Shown: piece by piece, positions 1 through 11,148 of the stretch
Layout of the letters: each line of letters starts with the position of its first letter
How positions within the stretch are numbered: the stretch's first letter is position 1
DNA from: Rosellinia necatrix
Taxonomy: Eukaryota > Ascomycota > Sordariomycetes > Xylariales > Xylariaceae
Length of the DNA stretch: 64,000 nucleotides
NCBI GenBank assembly: GCA_021209875.1
Contig: JAGYVD010000007.1
Coordinates: forward strand, 1,674,001-1,738,000
Reading direction: 5' to 3'
Program-made: the position numbers and the translations under genes
The notes under the pieces: generated by a model
Database searches by the model: none
Seen by the model: only the letters and a program-made list of their open reading frames with translations
Told to the model about the DNA's origin: nothing

Positions 1-62
1 GATTAGAGTCCATGTCTGGTTCGGTCTGAAACCGTTGGTAGCCGACCTTAATTATTGTAGCA

Positions 63-780
63 TTAAATGCATACCTCGGTAAGTCGCACAAATTCCTCCA
101 ACGCCCGCATCCCGTCTTCCACTTTTCCTAGAAGAGACAGGATCTCAAGCCAACGCAGGAAGACTGTCTTCAGAAACTTGTAGGCTAAGGTCCAGATCAA
201 GGGGCGCCATATCCTTTGGATTGGTGTTAAATTCGAGTTGGTATATATTCCATTCGAGCGACGATATTCCGTCAATGGAGTATTCGATAAGATTTGCGTG
301 TTCTGGTGCAACCCAATCTGGATCGCGCTTAGAGCCGTACTTGTCTTTCGAATAATCTTTAGCAGGTTGATGGATCAAAGTGACAATCTGGTTGGTTATT
401 ATGACAAATGATCCACATTCCTCGACGGCGTCTTGAATGATAATTATCATGCTCCGAACCTGTCAGTGTGGATAGCTCGAAGACGAAAAGCGGACGAAAA
501 GCAAGAAACACAGCCTTCAAAACCTTGTTGCAATCAGATGGCTCTAGTTTCACACTCTTCTCAATCCTTCCCATCATATGCTCGTATAGTTCTGAGAGCC
601 CGGGGGGCATCTCTGACAAAACCTTGACAGCATACCCACCACTCCTTTCACCCAAGGTCTTGAACGGTCTGACGTCCTAGCAAGCAGGAGGCGTCGACAC
701 AGATTCATGTGGTGCAATAAGGTGGCAACTTTGATTCCATCCTTCGTATCTGAAGTGGCTTCGAAGGCTTGAATAGTCAA
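63..780 (-). pseudogene. Degenerate NACHT-domain (NLR-like) NTPase fragment
   Basis: Three minus-strand frames, read from 780 down to 63, together give the C-terminal part of a fungal NACHT NTPase. The pieces are: PPGLSELYEHMMGRIEK followed by VLKAVFLAFRPL (about 655-420), then VEECGSFVIITNQIVTLIHQ (about 430-350), then FLRWLEILSLLGKVEDGMRA (about 170-90). In intact family members these lie in this order in one frame, so at least two frameshifts separate them. No P-loop or N-terminal effector domain is visible, so the gene is also truncated. Family members act in non-self recognition and programmed cell death; this copy is almost certainly inactive. An alternative is that the frameshifts are sequencing errors, but the missing N-terminus argues against an intact gene. 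Confidence 0.72.
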
Positions 781-1302
781 TACCTACCGATATAGACACG
801 CAATCAACGATCATCATACGGACATCAGATACCAACCTATGTGTGTCATGCATGAAGCCTCATGGCTGTGCGACACGACACGCATGACGATGTGGGACGT
901 GATTGCCGCATGGCATGTTACTACCTATAATAGCTATAATAGGTGGCAAGTGCGCCTTTGCTGTGACTACTGCCTGCAATATATAGCGGAAAGTCCATGG
1001 CGGGAATAGGTACAATGACGAGAATTCCACGGCAACCACGCTGTGTCCTTTGGGCGGGAGGGAGGGGAAGAGGAGTGGCTGCCTGAACCTCACAGACTGT
1101 ACACTATCAATATCTCTTGCTTTTCTCTTGCTTTTCTCTCTCGCCACAAGTAGGGCTCTAGAGGTTAGAGAAAAACACGCAATTTCTTAGGCGAAATAGG
1201 ACCCTTTTTCAGCTACTCTTTAATATCCGGACACAACAAACACATAAAAGGTACTCTTACTCAATAGCGCTGCCCTAACAACAAATTGTAACAAATCACA
1301 AT
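781..1302. other. Intergenic region upstream of P450 gene 1
   Basis: No coding frame resembling a known protein is seen. The stretch should hold the promoter of the downstream P450 gene. A pyrimidine-rich tract lies around 1110-1145 and AT-richer sequence around 1200-1300 just before the ATG at 1303. Confidence 0.5.
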
Positions 1303-3142
1303 ATGGACATTGCAACTACTGACCAGTCCTACCACGACCATGAGAAGACATGGCCTCAGATCATAGCATCCGCACTCGTGTATTTGGTCGTCGTATTCTT
1401 GGTACATCGTGGCTTGGCATCATATGATCAAGCTCTGCCTCGTGGCTCCCTCGCGTTACCGGAAACATAGGAATGGCCGGTCATAAGCTCAGTCGTACAG
1501 TTCTTTCGTAAATGGCACGACGCGATTGCCGAAAGCACAGACCAATCCACTCACAGCAATTTTAGCTTCCGTGTTGGTAAGAAGCACATCGTGGATCTTG
1601 GGGGGTTTGGGGGGTTTGGGGGGTTTGATGGAAGAAGGACATTCTTCGAGGCTGCAGGATTCAGGGTGCCCCAAGGGTGTGTAGCAATAGAGAGCGCTTC
1701 ACGCTGCTCTGTCTCCTAGGGTACTCGACCCGGAAACTGACACAGCCTCCTAGATTCCAGGAGCTGCTGGCAGCGCTGGCCTCTGCTCGGAAAGCCCGTG
1801 ACGACGATGGATATACGTTCTCTTCGAAGTGTATCTCCTCACTCTCACGTGGAAAAATACTTAGCCGGAAGCTTCCCTTGCTGACTGATGACACTCGGAA
1901 GCTTTGTCATGATCTCGCGACAGATGCGACGGCGGAGCGATTGTAAGTTTTACTCCTCATTGATAAAGTATCTCAATAACAGCAAGTAATAACACCTCTT
2001 CTAGTGAAGAATGGAAAGTCACAGATATTACTAAAAGTCTCTACCTTCACTTGTGTAGGCTTATACACCGCGGTGCAGGAATCACCGAGATTGCCGAAGA
2101 CGACAAATTGCTGGCCTCCACTCTTCTCACACTTGAGAAGTTTAAGGAGAGCACTAATGTTGCACATACCGCGCTTCCCTGGCTGATTATACCAAAATAC
2201 GTGGCTCGCTTTATTGCCACCATTGGACTTTATATTACAGCCAAGAGAATCTTTAAAGCTCGCAGTAAGAGCGGCAGACAGAGTGAAGACGCCCTGCAAT
2301 TCTTTTACGACCAACAAGGCGGCTTCGAAAAATTCATCATGGTGTGGGCTTCTAATTTTTCGCCATGAAGAAAGAGCTAACAACTATCAAAGTTTTCATT
2401 CAGTGCCCTACCCTCCAGCATGACCATGACGGGAACTGCAATGATTTGGCTGAGTATCTTCCTAGCGGACTCACCTAAGTGGCAGGAGGAGTGTCAGAAT
2501 GAGGTTGAATCCACGATATCAAAGCACAGGAAAACGCGAACACAATCACGGGAAGACATTTTGGCTACTTTACCACTCAATAATTGGGAATCAAGTTTCC
2601 CTACGCTCCAGGCATGTCTACACGAAGCCCTTCGCATCATGTCAATGGGCGTCCTTTTTCGCCAGAATGTCAGTGGAGGTGATATCCTCATCGGTAGCAC
2701 TGGCGATGTTGTTCCGGATGGCTCTTATGCCGCTTATCTTCCCGACTATGTACATATGGACCCCTCACTATATCCAAACCCCTTTAGTTTCGACCCTGCT
2801 AGGTTTTTAGGCCCCGGAGGGCGGAACAAATCGGTACCACACTCCTTTCTGGGGTGGGGATCGGGCCGCTATTCTTGCCGTAAGCTCATCCGTCTCTGTC
2901 GATGTGTTGACTGAAGAGCTAACAGTCCCTGGGAAGCCGGTATGAGACTTGCCAAACTGAACATCAATATCCTGTTTATCTACCTTTTGGCCAATTTCGA
3001 TTTCGAAACTTCGGACAAACAAGGTCGCTCAAAGGTAGGCGCACTAGGGTTCATAGACCGCGACGAATTTAGGCCAGAGAAACCACACGCTCCTATGTAC
3101 ATACGTTATAGGCCACGAAGTGTTGGAACAACAGCGGTATGA
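1303..3142 (+). pseudogene. Cytochrome P450 (gene 1) with an in-frame stop
   Basis: Five exons fit: 1303-1678, 1720-1942, 2005-2341, 2393-2879 and 2937-3142, total 1629 nt (542 codons plus stop). An N-terminal membrane anchor lies near residues 18-35, then VQFFRKWHDAIAES, a K-helix-like HEALR segment, and the heme loop FLGWGSGRYSC, whose Cys codon sits just before the last intron (splicing gives SCPGMRLAKLN). The C-terminus LAKLNINILFIYLLANFDFE is typical of E-class P450s. The reading frame is interrupted by TAG at 1468-1470 (codon 56). A 69-nt intron 1402-1470 would remove the stop in frame but also the LP-rich hinge. The first intron (1679-1719, 41 nt) is unusually short. The gene is tail-to-tail with the PKS (240 bp apart), so a role in the same pathway is inferred. 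Either a recently inactivated pathway P450 or a mis-spliced model. Confidence 0.68.
1596..1627 (+). repeat. Tandem GGGGGGTTT repeat inside P450 gene 1
   Basis: Three copies of a 9-bp unit encode Gly-Gly-Phe three times, between HIVDLGG and DGRRTFFEA. In related P450s a short loop joins these segments, so this is probably a microsatellite expansion in a surface loop. Confidence 0.7.
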
Positions 3143-3381
3143 TGTGTATATTTTATGTTTGGTGGGAAGACGACAAGTCGAGTGACAGTCTAAGAAATAG
3201 CCGAGCATAAATTTAGCAATAAACAACAGCGTTGCGTATTTCAAATACTCAAAAAATAGGAAGCAGCCAAACCCCGAGACCTCAGAACGGTAGAACAAAC
3301 TCGTAATATAAATAAATAAAATAGCTTGACAATCCCCCCATCTTCCCTGCCACAGCCGGGGCATGTTTTGATTATTCTAGA

Positions 3382-6300
3382 TCACGCCTCGGCCAGCGTC
3401 GGCTCGTAACCCTCCACGGCATCGGCCGGCGACGCCACGATGACGCGGTAGATCTCCGATTCCCTATGGTGGCTGGAGGACCAGTCGACGAAGCGGAAGC
3501 CGGCCGTGCGCAGCTCCCGGCGCCAGTGGGTCTCGGGGACGAGGACGTGCTCGCGGCCGTCGTCGAACAGCCACCAGCCCTCGAGCAGGCCGAACACGAG
3601 CGAGAACCACGGCAGGTTGCGCGTGAGCTCGAGGAGGCAGAGGAGGCCGGACGGCCGCAGCATCCGGCGGATGTTGGTGGCCGAGGCGACGAGGTCCCGC
3701 GTGGCGTGGACGCAGCTGGCGCCGAACACGACGTCGAAGGCCCCGCACAGCCTGTTCTCGTCGTCGGCGTCATCGCCGTCCCCCGCCGGCGACGGCCCCT
3801 TCTCCATATCGACGACCTCGAACCGCATCGACGGGTACCGGGCGCCGAAGCGGCGGCGCGCCGCGGCCACCAGCGACGGCGACAGGTCCGTGAACGTGTA
3901 GGCGAAGCGGCGGCCCGTGGCCGCGAGCCGCTCGACGAGGTGCCCGGTGGTCCCGCCCGTGCCGGCGCCGAGCTCGAGGATGCGGACCTCGCGGCCCGGA
4001 TCCGCGTCCGCGGCCGCGAGGACGACGCCGACGAGGTACTCGGCGAAGAGCAGCGTGCCCGCCCTGAACATCGGCGAGTCCGTGTACACGCGCTCCCAGA
4101 GCGCGCGCGACCCGGCGTCCCGGAACAGCAGCGCGATCGGGTCCGCCGCCCCCGACAGGCAGTCGCCCAGCCGCGGCCCCGTGCACCGCAGCAGCCGCGT
4201 TTCGGACGCATGCGCGGGGAAGTCGCCCAGGAGCCTCTCGTGCAGGGCTGACGCCGGGTCCGCGGGTGTCGGCTTCGCCGTGCGCACGCGCACGATCCCC
4301 TCCTCTGGCGTGGAGGAGGAGGAAGAGGAGGAGGAGGAGGAGAAGATGCCGTACTCGGTCAGGATGTCGTAGAGCTCGGCCACGAGCCTCGCGTGCTGCG
4401 GCGCGAACGCGAAGGGCCGCGCCCTCTCGCCCGCCCGCAGCTCCGCCGGCGACGCCCCCAGCGAGGCGAACGCCTCCACGATGTACGCCACCACGAGCTC
4501 CGTCTGCAGCGGGTACACGTCGCGGAAGAAGCCCGCGAGCCCCGTCTCCTCCACCTGCCGCGCGATCGACCGGTGCGCGAGGAACTTCGCCTGGCAGATC
4601 TCGGCGAACGGGATCGGCGGCGCGGCGGTGGATGGCTTCGCGGCAGCAATAGCAACAGCAGCAGCAGAAGTAGAAGTAGCAGTAGCAGGAGTAGCAGTAC
4701 TAGAAGTGTCGGTCTTCGGGCTGAGCGGGTCTTCGCTGCTGCCACCGCCGTCGATGAAGACGCTCAGGGACCGTACGTCGCTGAACTCGTGGAACTCGGC
4801 GGCGCCGATCGTTGTGTTGAATCGCTTGTTGACTTCCGCGATCACTTCGGTGACCATCAGCGAGTCGATGCCGATCTCATCGAAGGTAGATGCCGGGAGG
4901 ATCTCGCTTAGGGGGATTTCCATAACCTCGGCTAACAGCTCTTGTAGCCTGCCTAGTGTCTGGCTCTTTGGGGTCATCGGCCGCATGGCCTGCTCTTGTT
5001 CATCGACGACGGTCTCGAGTGGGGATTCTTCGTCGGAATAGACTTCGTTCAGATCCCTCGACAAGTCAATGGCGTTAAACGCAGCTTGTTTGGCGACCAC
5101 TGGTGTGATCTTCGAGGCTTTGTGCAAGTGTAGGGTGCTTTGGAAGGTAGCGCCCATGATCACAATGGCGACATCTCGGGATTGCGCATCGTAAACGAAA
5201 ATGTCGGCGACGAAGCTGTTCTTGTCGCCGATTTCATGCTTTGAATACACCGCCCAGGATTGGTCGTCTTTCTCCTCCGAGAGGAATGCTTCCGAAAACA
5301 CAATCTCTTCGATGTGGGCGCATGTGAAAATGCCCCTCTCGGAGCGGGTTTGAGAAAGACAATTAAGCTGGATAGCAGGGACCAGTAGGAAGTTCTCTAG
5401 TGCCATAGAGTTACAGGCAAGAGCACTTGTCTTCAGGAAGCTGTTCTGCGAGAGGGAGACAGTGCCGAAGGCGTTGTGGTCCGACCCGGCGATGGAGTGC
5501 ACTCCGCGGTAGTACGGGGCATAATCCATGATGTTGGAGAGTAGCTCATAGACCATGGGGCCACTCACGGAAGAGACGTGTGCATTATCAAAGTGGCCAA
5601 CCGCGGTATGCCCGGTGAGCCGCTTGATAAGTCTCAAACGCTCCTCAGTGATGGGATCCTGGGTTGGGACCAATCTGTTCGGAAATCAAATGTTAGCAGC
5701 CGTTACTAACTCTTCATCTGCGATTGTATAAATCGGCTTTATATAGATATATAACATGAGGGGAACCGATGTAGGAAAATTGACTTCATTACTCACCTAA
5801 TCAGACCACCGGCATGGACAATGCCACTTGAAGTGCTATCTCCGCTGAATATGCGAAAAGTCCAGGTCCGGTCATGTTTCTTGACCATGGCCACGTTGAG
5901 AGGATGGCTTGAGCTGGACTTTAACGGCTTTCCTACGAATAGATCTTGGATCCGGGGCAGCCATTGTCGGGCCTTGCCGCCGACAGCGGATTGAATCGCT
6001 GCAGTGGCAATCTCAATATATGTCGAAGCGGGACAGATGCTTTGCCCCCCGACGGAATGGCCGTTCAAAGCCAATTGGAAGGTGAAATGGGATGTATTGA
6101 CTTCAAACAAAGCGCTTCCTGCATTGAGCGACCCGGAGCTGAGTGTAAGTAATGAGCTCCCAGGACGTACCACTTCAGTCGTCTCAAATGGCTTGGCACC
6201 TCGAGCGCTTGGCTTGTATTCAATCCAGTGACGAGTTTTCTCGAACTGATAATGCGGAACGCTCATGTACCTCCAGTCATCTTGTTGGCACTTGTGGAAC

Positions 6301-9300
6301 TGCCATAATTGAGCAGATGAGCCGGCTTTCCAAAGCTCACATATTGCTTCCGCAAGGTTAACTGTGGCCGCCTCTGAGCTGAGATTCAGGGGCACAAAAA
6401 CATTGTCTGCTCTCCCAGAGGCGGGCATGGCCCGGCGAGACATCGGTACTACAAACGAACCGGATCCCGCTTCCAGCCAAATGGACGACTTTGATCTCTG
6501 GTGTATTCTCTGCACAGCATCGTTGAAGTATACGGGCTGCCGGGAGTGAGATGTAATGAGTTCTGCAGTGATGGCCGACCACGCATCATCTTCAGAGCAA
6601 GTCTCTACCCTGATGATTGGTTGTCGGATAGATATAGACTCAGCCAACTTCTTAAGCTCCGGAATAATCCCATCAACAATATGAGTGTGGTAAGCATGAG
6701 TGTTCTCCAGGGCCCGGGATTTTACACCAAGAGCCGCGCATTCTTCTTGGAGAGTCTTAGCAGACAGCATATCGCCCCCGACCACGAAGCTATTGGGTCC
6801 GTTATAGCAAGCAACTTCAACATGGCGGTCAGTCTTGGAGTTGACGGCCTCAACAACTGATTTTAAGTCCTTAAAGTCGCATTCCAAGGAGACCATCTGG
6901 CCTCTATCGCTGATGCAGTCTCCCTGTAACAGACGAGCGCGGCCTGAAATGAGTTTCAACCCATCTTCTAGGGAAATAGAACCGGCCACTGCCAGTGCGG
7001 TCAACTGCCCGAAGCTATGCCCAAGTAGGGTATCTGCCTCAACTCCACTGTCGATCCACGCCATCGCCGTTGAATACTGAACAGAAAACAACATGCAGTG
7101 GAGGGCGACAACGTCGTCCACAGGTGTATCCTGGAAGACACCAGGAAAAATACTGCTTAGCCCCAGAGAGCGACAGGTCGCATCGCATTTATCCTGAGAA
7201 AAACGATGTCAGATGAGAATAAATTTGGTAAATTGTAGTCGAGATGCTTATTAACATACCATATATGTTTTTAATACCCTGGAGCTTTCGTAGAGGTCTT
7301 TGGAGAGGGTAACCGTTCGTCCGCTCTGGCCTCCAAAGCAAAGAACGATTTGTCGCTTGCCACTAGGTAGTGCTTGAGAGCTTGATGGTGGGAGTGTTTC
7401 TAATTTATTAGCAAGATCTTCATTACTACTCGCCACGATCGCAATCCGATGATGAAAACCAGTGTTTTGTCTCCTTGAGATGTTGAATGCGACATTCCCT
7501 AGCGAACCCTTGTTCTCGCCGAGCCATTTCTTGAGAGCTTTCACGTATGAGAACAGGCTCTCCTCGGATTTGGCAGAGAGTAGCAACGGATAGGCTCGAC
7601 CAGCTACCTCATGATCTGGTTGTGAACCCAGCTGGCGCACCACGACAGCTGCGTTGCTACCTGCAGCTCCATAGTTAGCAACAAGTGCTGTACGAGGCCA
7701 TTGCCACTCAACATTCTTTTGCGGGATGACGATTCTCTTCAACGGGTTGATTTTGGGGTTTAGGCGTGAGAACCCAGCTTGTTTGGGTATAACGCCATGC
7801 TCCATCATGAGGAGGCACTTGATGAGGCCGGCGACACCAGAAGCCGATTCTGTGTGGCCAACGTTATCTTTGACTGAACCTAGGTATAATTCATTTTGAG
7901 TAGCTGAGTCTTCGAATGTCATTTTCACACTCTCGTATTCGATCGGGTCGCCGACCTGCGTGCCTTCACAGCTGTCAGTGATATCTATCCCCACGAAACA
8001 GAACGGCGCGAAGGTCCTCACCTGTTCCATGTGCTTCGACGTATGTAACGTCCGTGGCGTTGACAGAACCCCGAGCCAATGCTTGCCGGTAAAGTTTATG
8101 TTGGGATCCCGAGTGCGGAACTTGTATGGCACTGGAATTTGACCCTTGGTTGACGGCCGAACCTGCGATCACACCAAGAACAAGGTCGCCATCCGCAAGC
8201 GCGGTGGATAGGCGCTTCAGCACGAGTATTCCCGCACCCTCTCCGCGGCAATAGCCATTTGCGGAAGCATCAAAGGCCTTTGAAGCCCCCGTCGGACTAA
8301 GAAACGATGCTCCGGCAAGATTTTGGAACATTGAAGGGCTAGTGATAACATTCACCCCGCCAGCTAACGCCATTGAACAGTCTTTGGCGAGGAGCGACTA
8401 AGGATAATATCAGTGAGTATGATAAATAGTACAATAGATTGGTTAAAATTGGGAACTGTTCGGGTACCTACCTGGCAAGCTGTATGAATAGCGACAGCAG
8501 CAGACGAGCAAGCTGTGTCAACAGTGACGGAAGGGCCAGTAAGGCCGAGCTGGTGGCTGAGTCTCCCACTGACGAATGCCCTTAGTGTACCAAGGGCAGA
8601 GAATGCAGTGGCATCCTCTGACTCTACATTGTCTTCGTAGTCTACTGAGAGAACGCCGAGGTAGCATCCTACGTCCTTAGGCCTCGAGCTAGTTCGGTAG
8701 TACCCTGAGGACTCTAGAGCCTCGTAGGCAACCTGCAACGCGATTCGTTGCTGGGGATCCATGGATTTTGCCTCGCGACCGGAGAGACCGAAGAATTTGT
8801 GGTCAAACGCGCTAACGACGTCGTCATCCAGGAAGTTTCCCCAATACTGGAGATTCTTCACGCGATCTCGGCAGTCCGCCTGATTGAAACGGGCGGGAGA
8901 AATCTTGCCGATGCCGGTTTTGCCCCCGCAAAGGAGATCCCAGAATTCGCTTGGTGAGTCGGCAGACGGGTAGCGACATGACATTCCGACGATTGCTATC
9001 TCGTCTGTCCAGCGGTCACCAGGCTCGGGCGATTGAGCAGCTGCAGTCTGCGGCGGAAGACTAGCGTTTTTCCTTGTCGCGATGACCCTGGGTATAAAGG
9101 AGCCCTTGCCAATAGGGAGTGGGTTCGTAGTGACGCCTTGAAGGGGATCTAAACTATCCCTTATAACCTCGTACCAGCGAGCCTGGTTGCATAGTATTGT
9201 CCTTAGGGCCACTTCATGAAGGGATTCGGACTTGATCACCTGGGCATTTGCATTAGATCTAAGGGGGTAAATCAGTCCGCCCTCGTACCAAAGCCCCAGA

Positions 9301-10170
9301 TCCCGTTGGTCTTTGGCCATACCAATAATGGTCTCCGCTGCCTCAGTATGTCGTTTGCTGTGATATGCGCCATTCAACCCAATCTCTTTTGCTGTGACGC
9401 CTATTTGGCTAAGTCGGCCGGTATAGTCAGCGACATTCTCCCCTGAAATAGTAACCGTGACGCTCTTTTCATCAGTAACACACGAAATGAAAGCCTATAA
9501 AGCAGCATTAGCATCAATTTATAAAGTTACAAATAGAAAAGCACCAAATAAAACTTACATCAGTGAATATATCCAAACAGCTATCTGCTTGTATTCTCGC
9601 CATGTCCGTCTTCCAACGAATTGAAAGAGATCTCACACCGTCCGTATGAGACTGGAGGTCTGCCTCAATGACTACCCCGATACAAGCTGCTAACCTTATG
9701 CTGGCCGAAAAATTTTGTTCAAACTCTTCCTTGTTGTTTGATGAGGCCACCGCCGCAGCGGAAAGAAACCCAAGGCAGAAACCTTGGACACCTTGCAGCT
9801 TGGGTAGGCACCATGGTGCCTCGGACGATTCCAGCAAACCAGCCGAGCGTAAGAACTCTATTGCTTGATATACAACTGTGAGTGGCGCCAGGTGGACGTT
9901 TGAAAGAGCCGAGACATCAGGAACACTCTCTCCTGAAGCAAAGTCGGCGAGTTCTTGAAGATGCTCTAACTTGGAGATAGAAGGTGAAGATAATTTCCCC
10001 TCCAGGCTTGGTAAGAGAGAGGTAAGGCCTATTAAGGCCCTTTGAAGAAACTCAAGAGAAGTGTTCTCTTGTAACGATATTTGGAGTTCTCGAAGCCCCT
10101 CAAATGTCCAGGAGGTGACGACTGGGCCAAATAGCAGGTAGTTCGATTTTGACAAGCGAAGTTCCGCCAT
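3382..10170 (-). CDS. Non-reducing polyketide synthase, SAT-KS-AT-PT-ACP-CMeT
   Basis: Iterative type I PKS. Exons (minus): 10170-9559, 9494-8472, 8397-8022, 7963-7260, 7193-5797, 5674-3382; 6405 nt, 2134 aa, all introns GT-AG (58-122 nt), no frame correction needed. Domains in order: SAT with GFCLG (Cys132) and a His near 249; KS from about residue 368 with DTACSS (Cys533), EAHGTGT and KDNVGH; AT with GHSFG (Ser965); PT with NGHSVGGQ (His1284); one ACP with EIGIDSL (Ser1642); Ala/Ser/Thr linker about 1678-1727; C-methyltransferase with SAM motif [10 protein letters not shown] near 1936-1945. No thioesterase, reductase or Claisen cyclase follows before the TGA. The family builds aromatic polyketides; PT sets cyclisation and CMeT adds methyl from SAM. 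Product release must be spontaneous or by another enzyme. The ACP-CMeT junction coincides with a sharp rise in GC. Shares a divergent promoter with P450 gene 2. Confidence 0.95.
4305..4350 (-). repeat. Poly-Ser triplet repeat in the PKS methyltransferase region
   Basis: A GGA/GAG-type triplet run on the plus strand encodes ten consecutive serines (about residues 1816-1825) followed by TPEEG. It lies near the start of the CMeT domain and is probably a length-variable loop. Confidence 0.8.
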
Positions 10171-11148
10171 TTTGAAGTTGAAAGTTCTTCAGCGCAAGGG
10201 AACTCACAATAAACGACAAGGAAGCAAATAATGTTGAATAAATACGGAGTGATGAGGGGTTACAGAACCGTTGTTGTCAATATTTCTTCGAGAAGGCTTG
10301 AACTTATACATCTTAGAGCATGAGCCTCTCTGACCTATCAACCTATATTACAGGCTTATCTTAGTACATTGGTGAAATACTGGTACTTCGATACATTAAT
10401 CACAACTTCTGTATGAATGAGACAGCCAAGGTTACGGTGACCGAGTAGATATGGGACATGTAACCAACCCTGCATCATCTCGTTGAATCGTCGAAGTAGT
10501 TGCCTATAACAGTTGTCGTCAAGCGTTTCTAGGCTCTTCCGTACTATGATTCGCGCTTCGATTCTCTTGATCGTCATGACCCCGCAAGGGGAATCATGCT
10601 TGTAAGAGGCTATTGCGTAGCCACAGGATCCTACGTGCTTCCGCACGACGCATTTGGACGACCCGATTTGCCTAGCATACGTTTGTACCAAGGAGACCGT
10701 GCATGTGAGTCAGCAGAAGTACTCTTCATGTATCCTTTTCGTTTCAACTAAGTCAGTATAATGTCGTGTAGATCGGTCATCAACGTTATCTTTCGCCATG
10801 CCAGCCCGTCGTCTGAGTCCCCAGTAGAAGTGGAAATCTTTTTTACGTTTCTGCGGATTCCTAAATTCGAAACCGTAAGCTCGGATCATAAATGCCCGAA
10901 TGCGATATTCGAAATGACAATTAACCTTAACGGGTCTTCTTATCTTTGGGTCTCTACTTATATGTAAGTGGCAATACCTACCGGGATATAGATGGGCCAT
11001 GCTTACTTAAAAATAAACGATCAAGGTGATACCATGCGATGAGCTTTTAGTTCATGAGTCCGTACGCCAGTTTCATCGATAACTCAGTCGCTCACATACC
11101 TTACAACAACAACTCACTTCAACTCGTAGAAAGTTGAAGAGTGGCAAG
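10171..11148. promoter_or_regulatory. Divergent intergenic region between PKS and P450 gene 2
   Basis: The PKS start codon (10170, minus) and the P450 start codon (11149, plus) face away from each other across 978 bp. No credible coding frame lies between, so both promoters are here and co-regulation is likely. I could not identify a specific regulator site by eye. Confidence 0.6.

Noticed and set aside
3466..4251. Long open frame on the plus strand opposite the PKS methyltransferase
   Set aside because: It is an antisense shadow created by the very high GC content, with Arg/Ala/Pro/Glu-rich text and no domain features.
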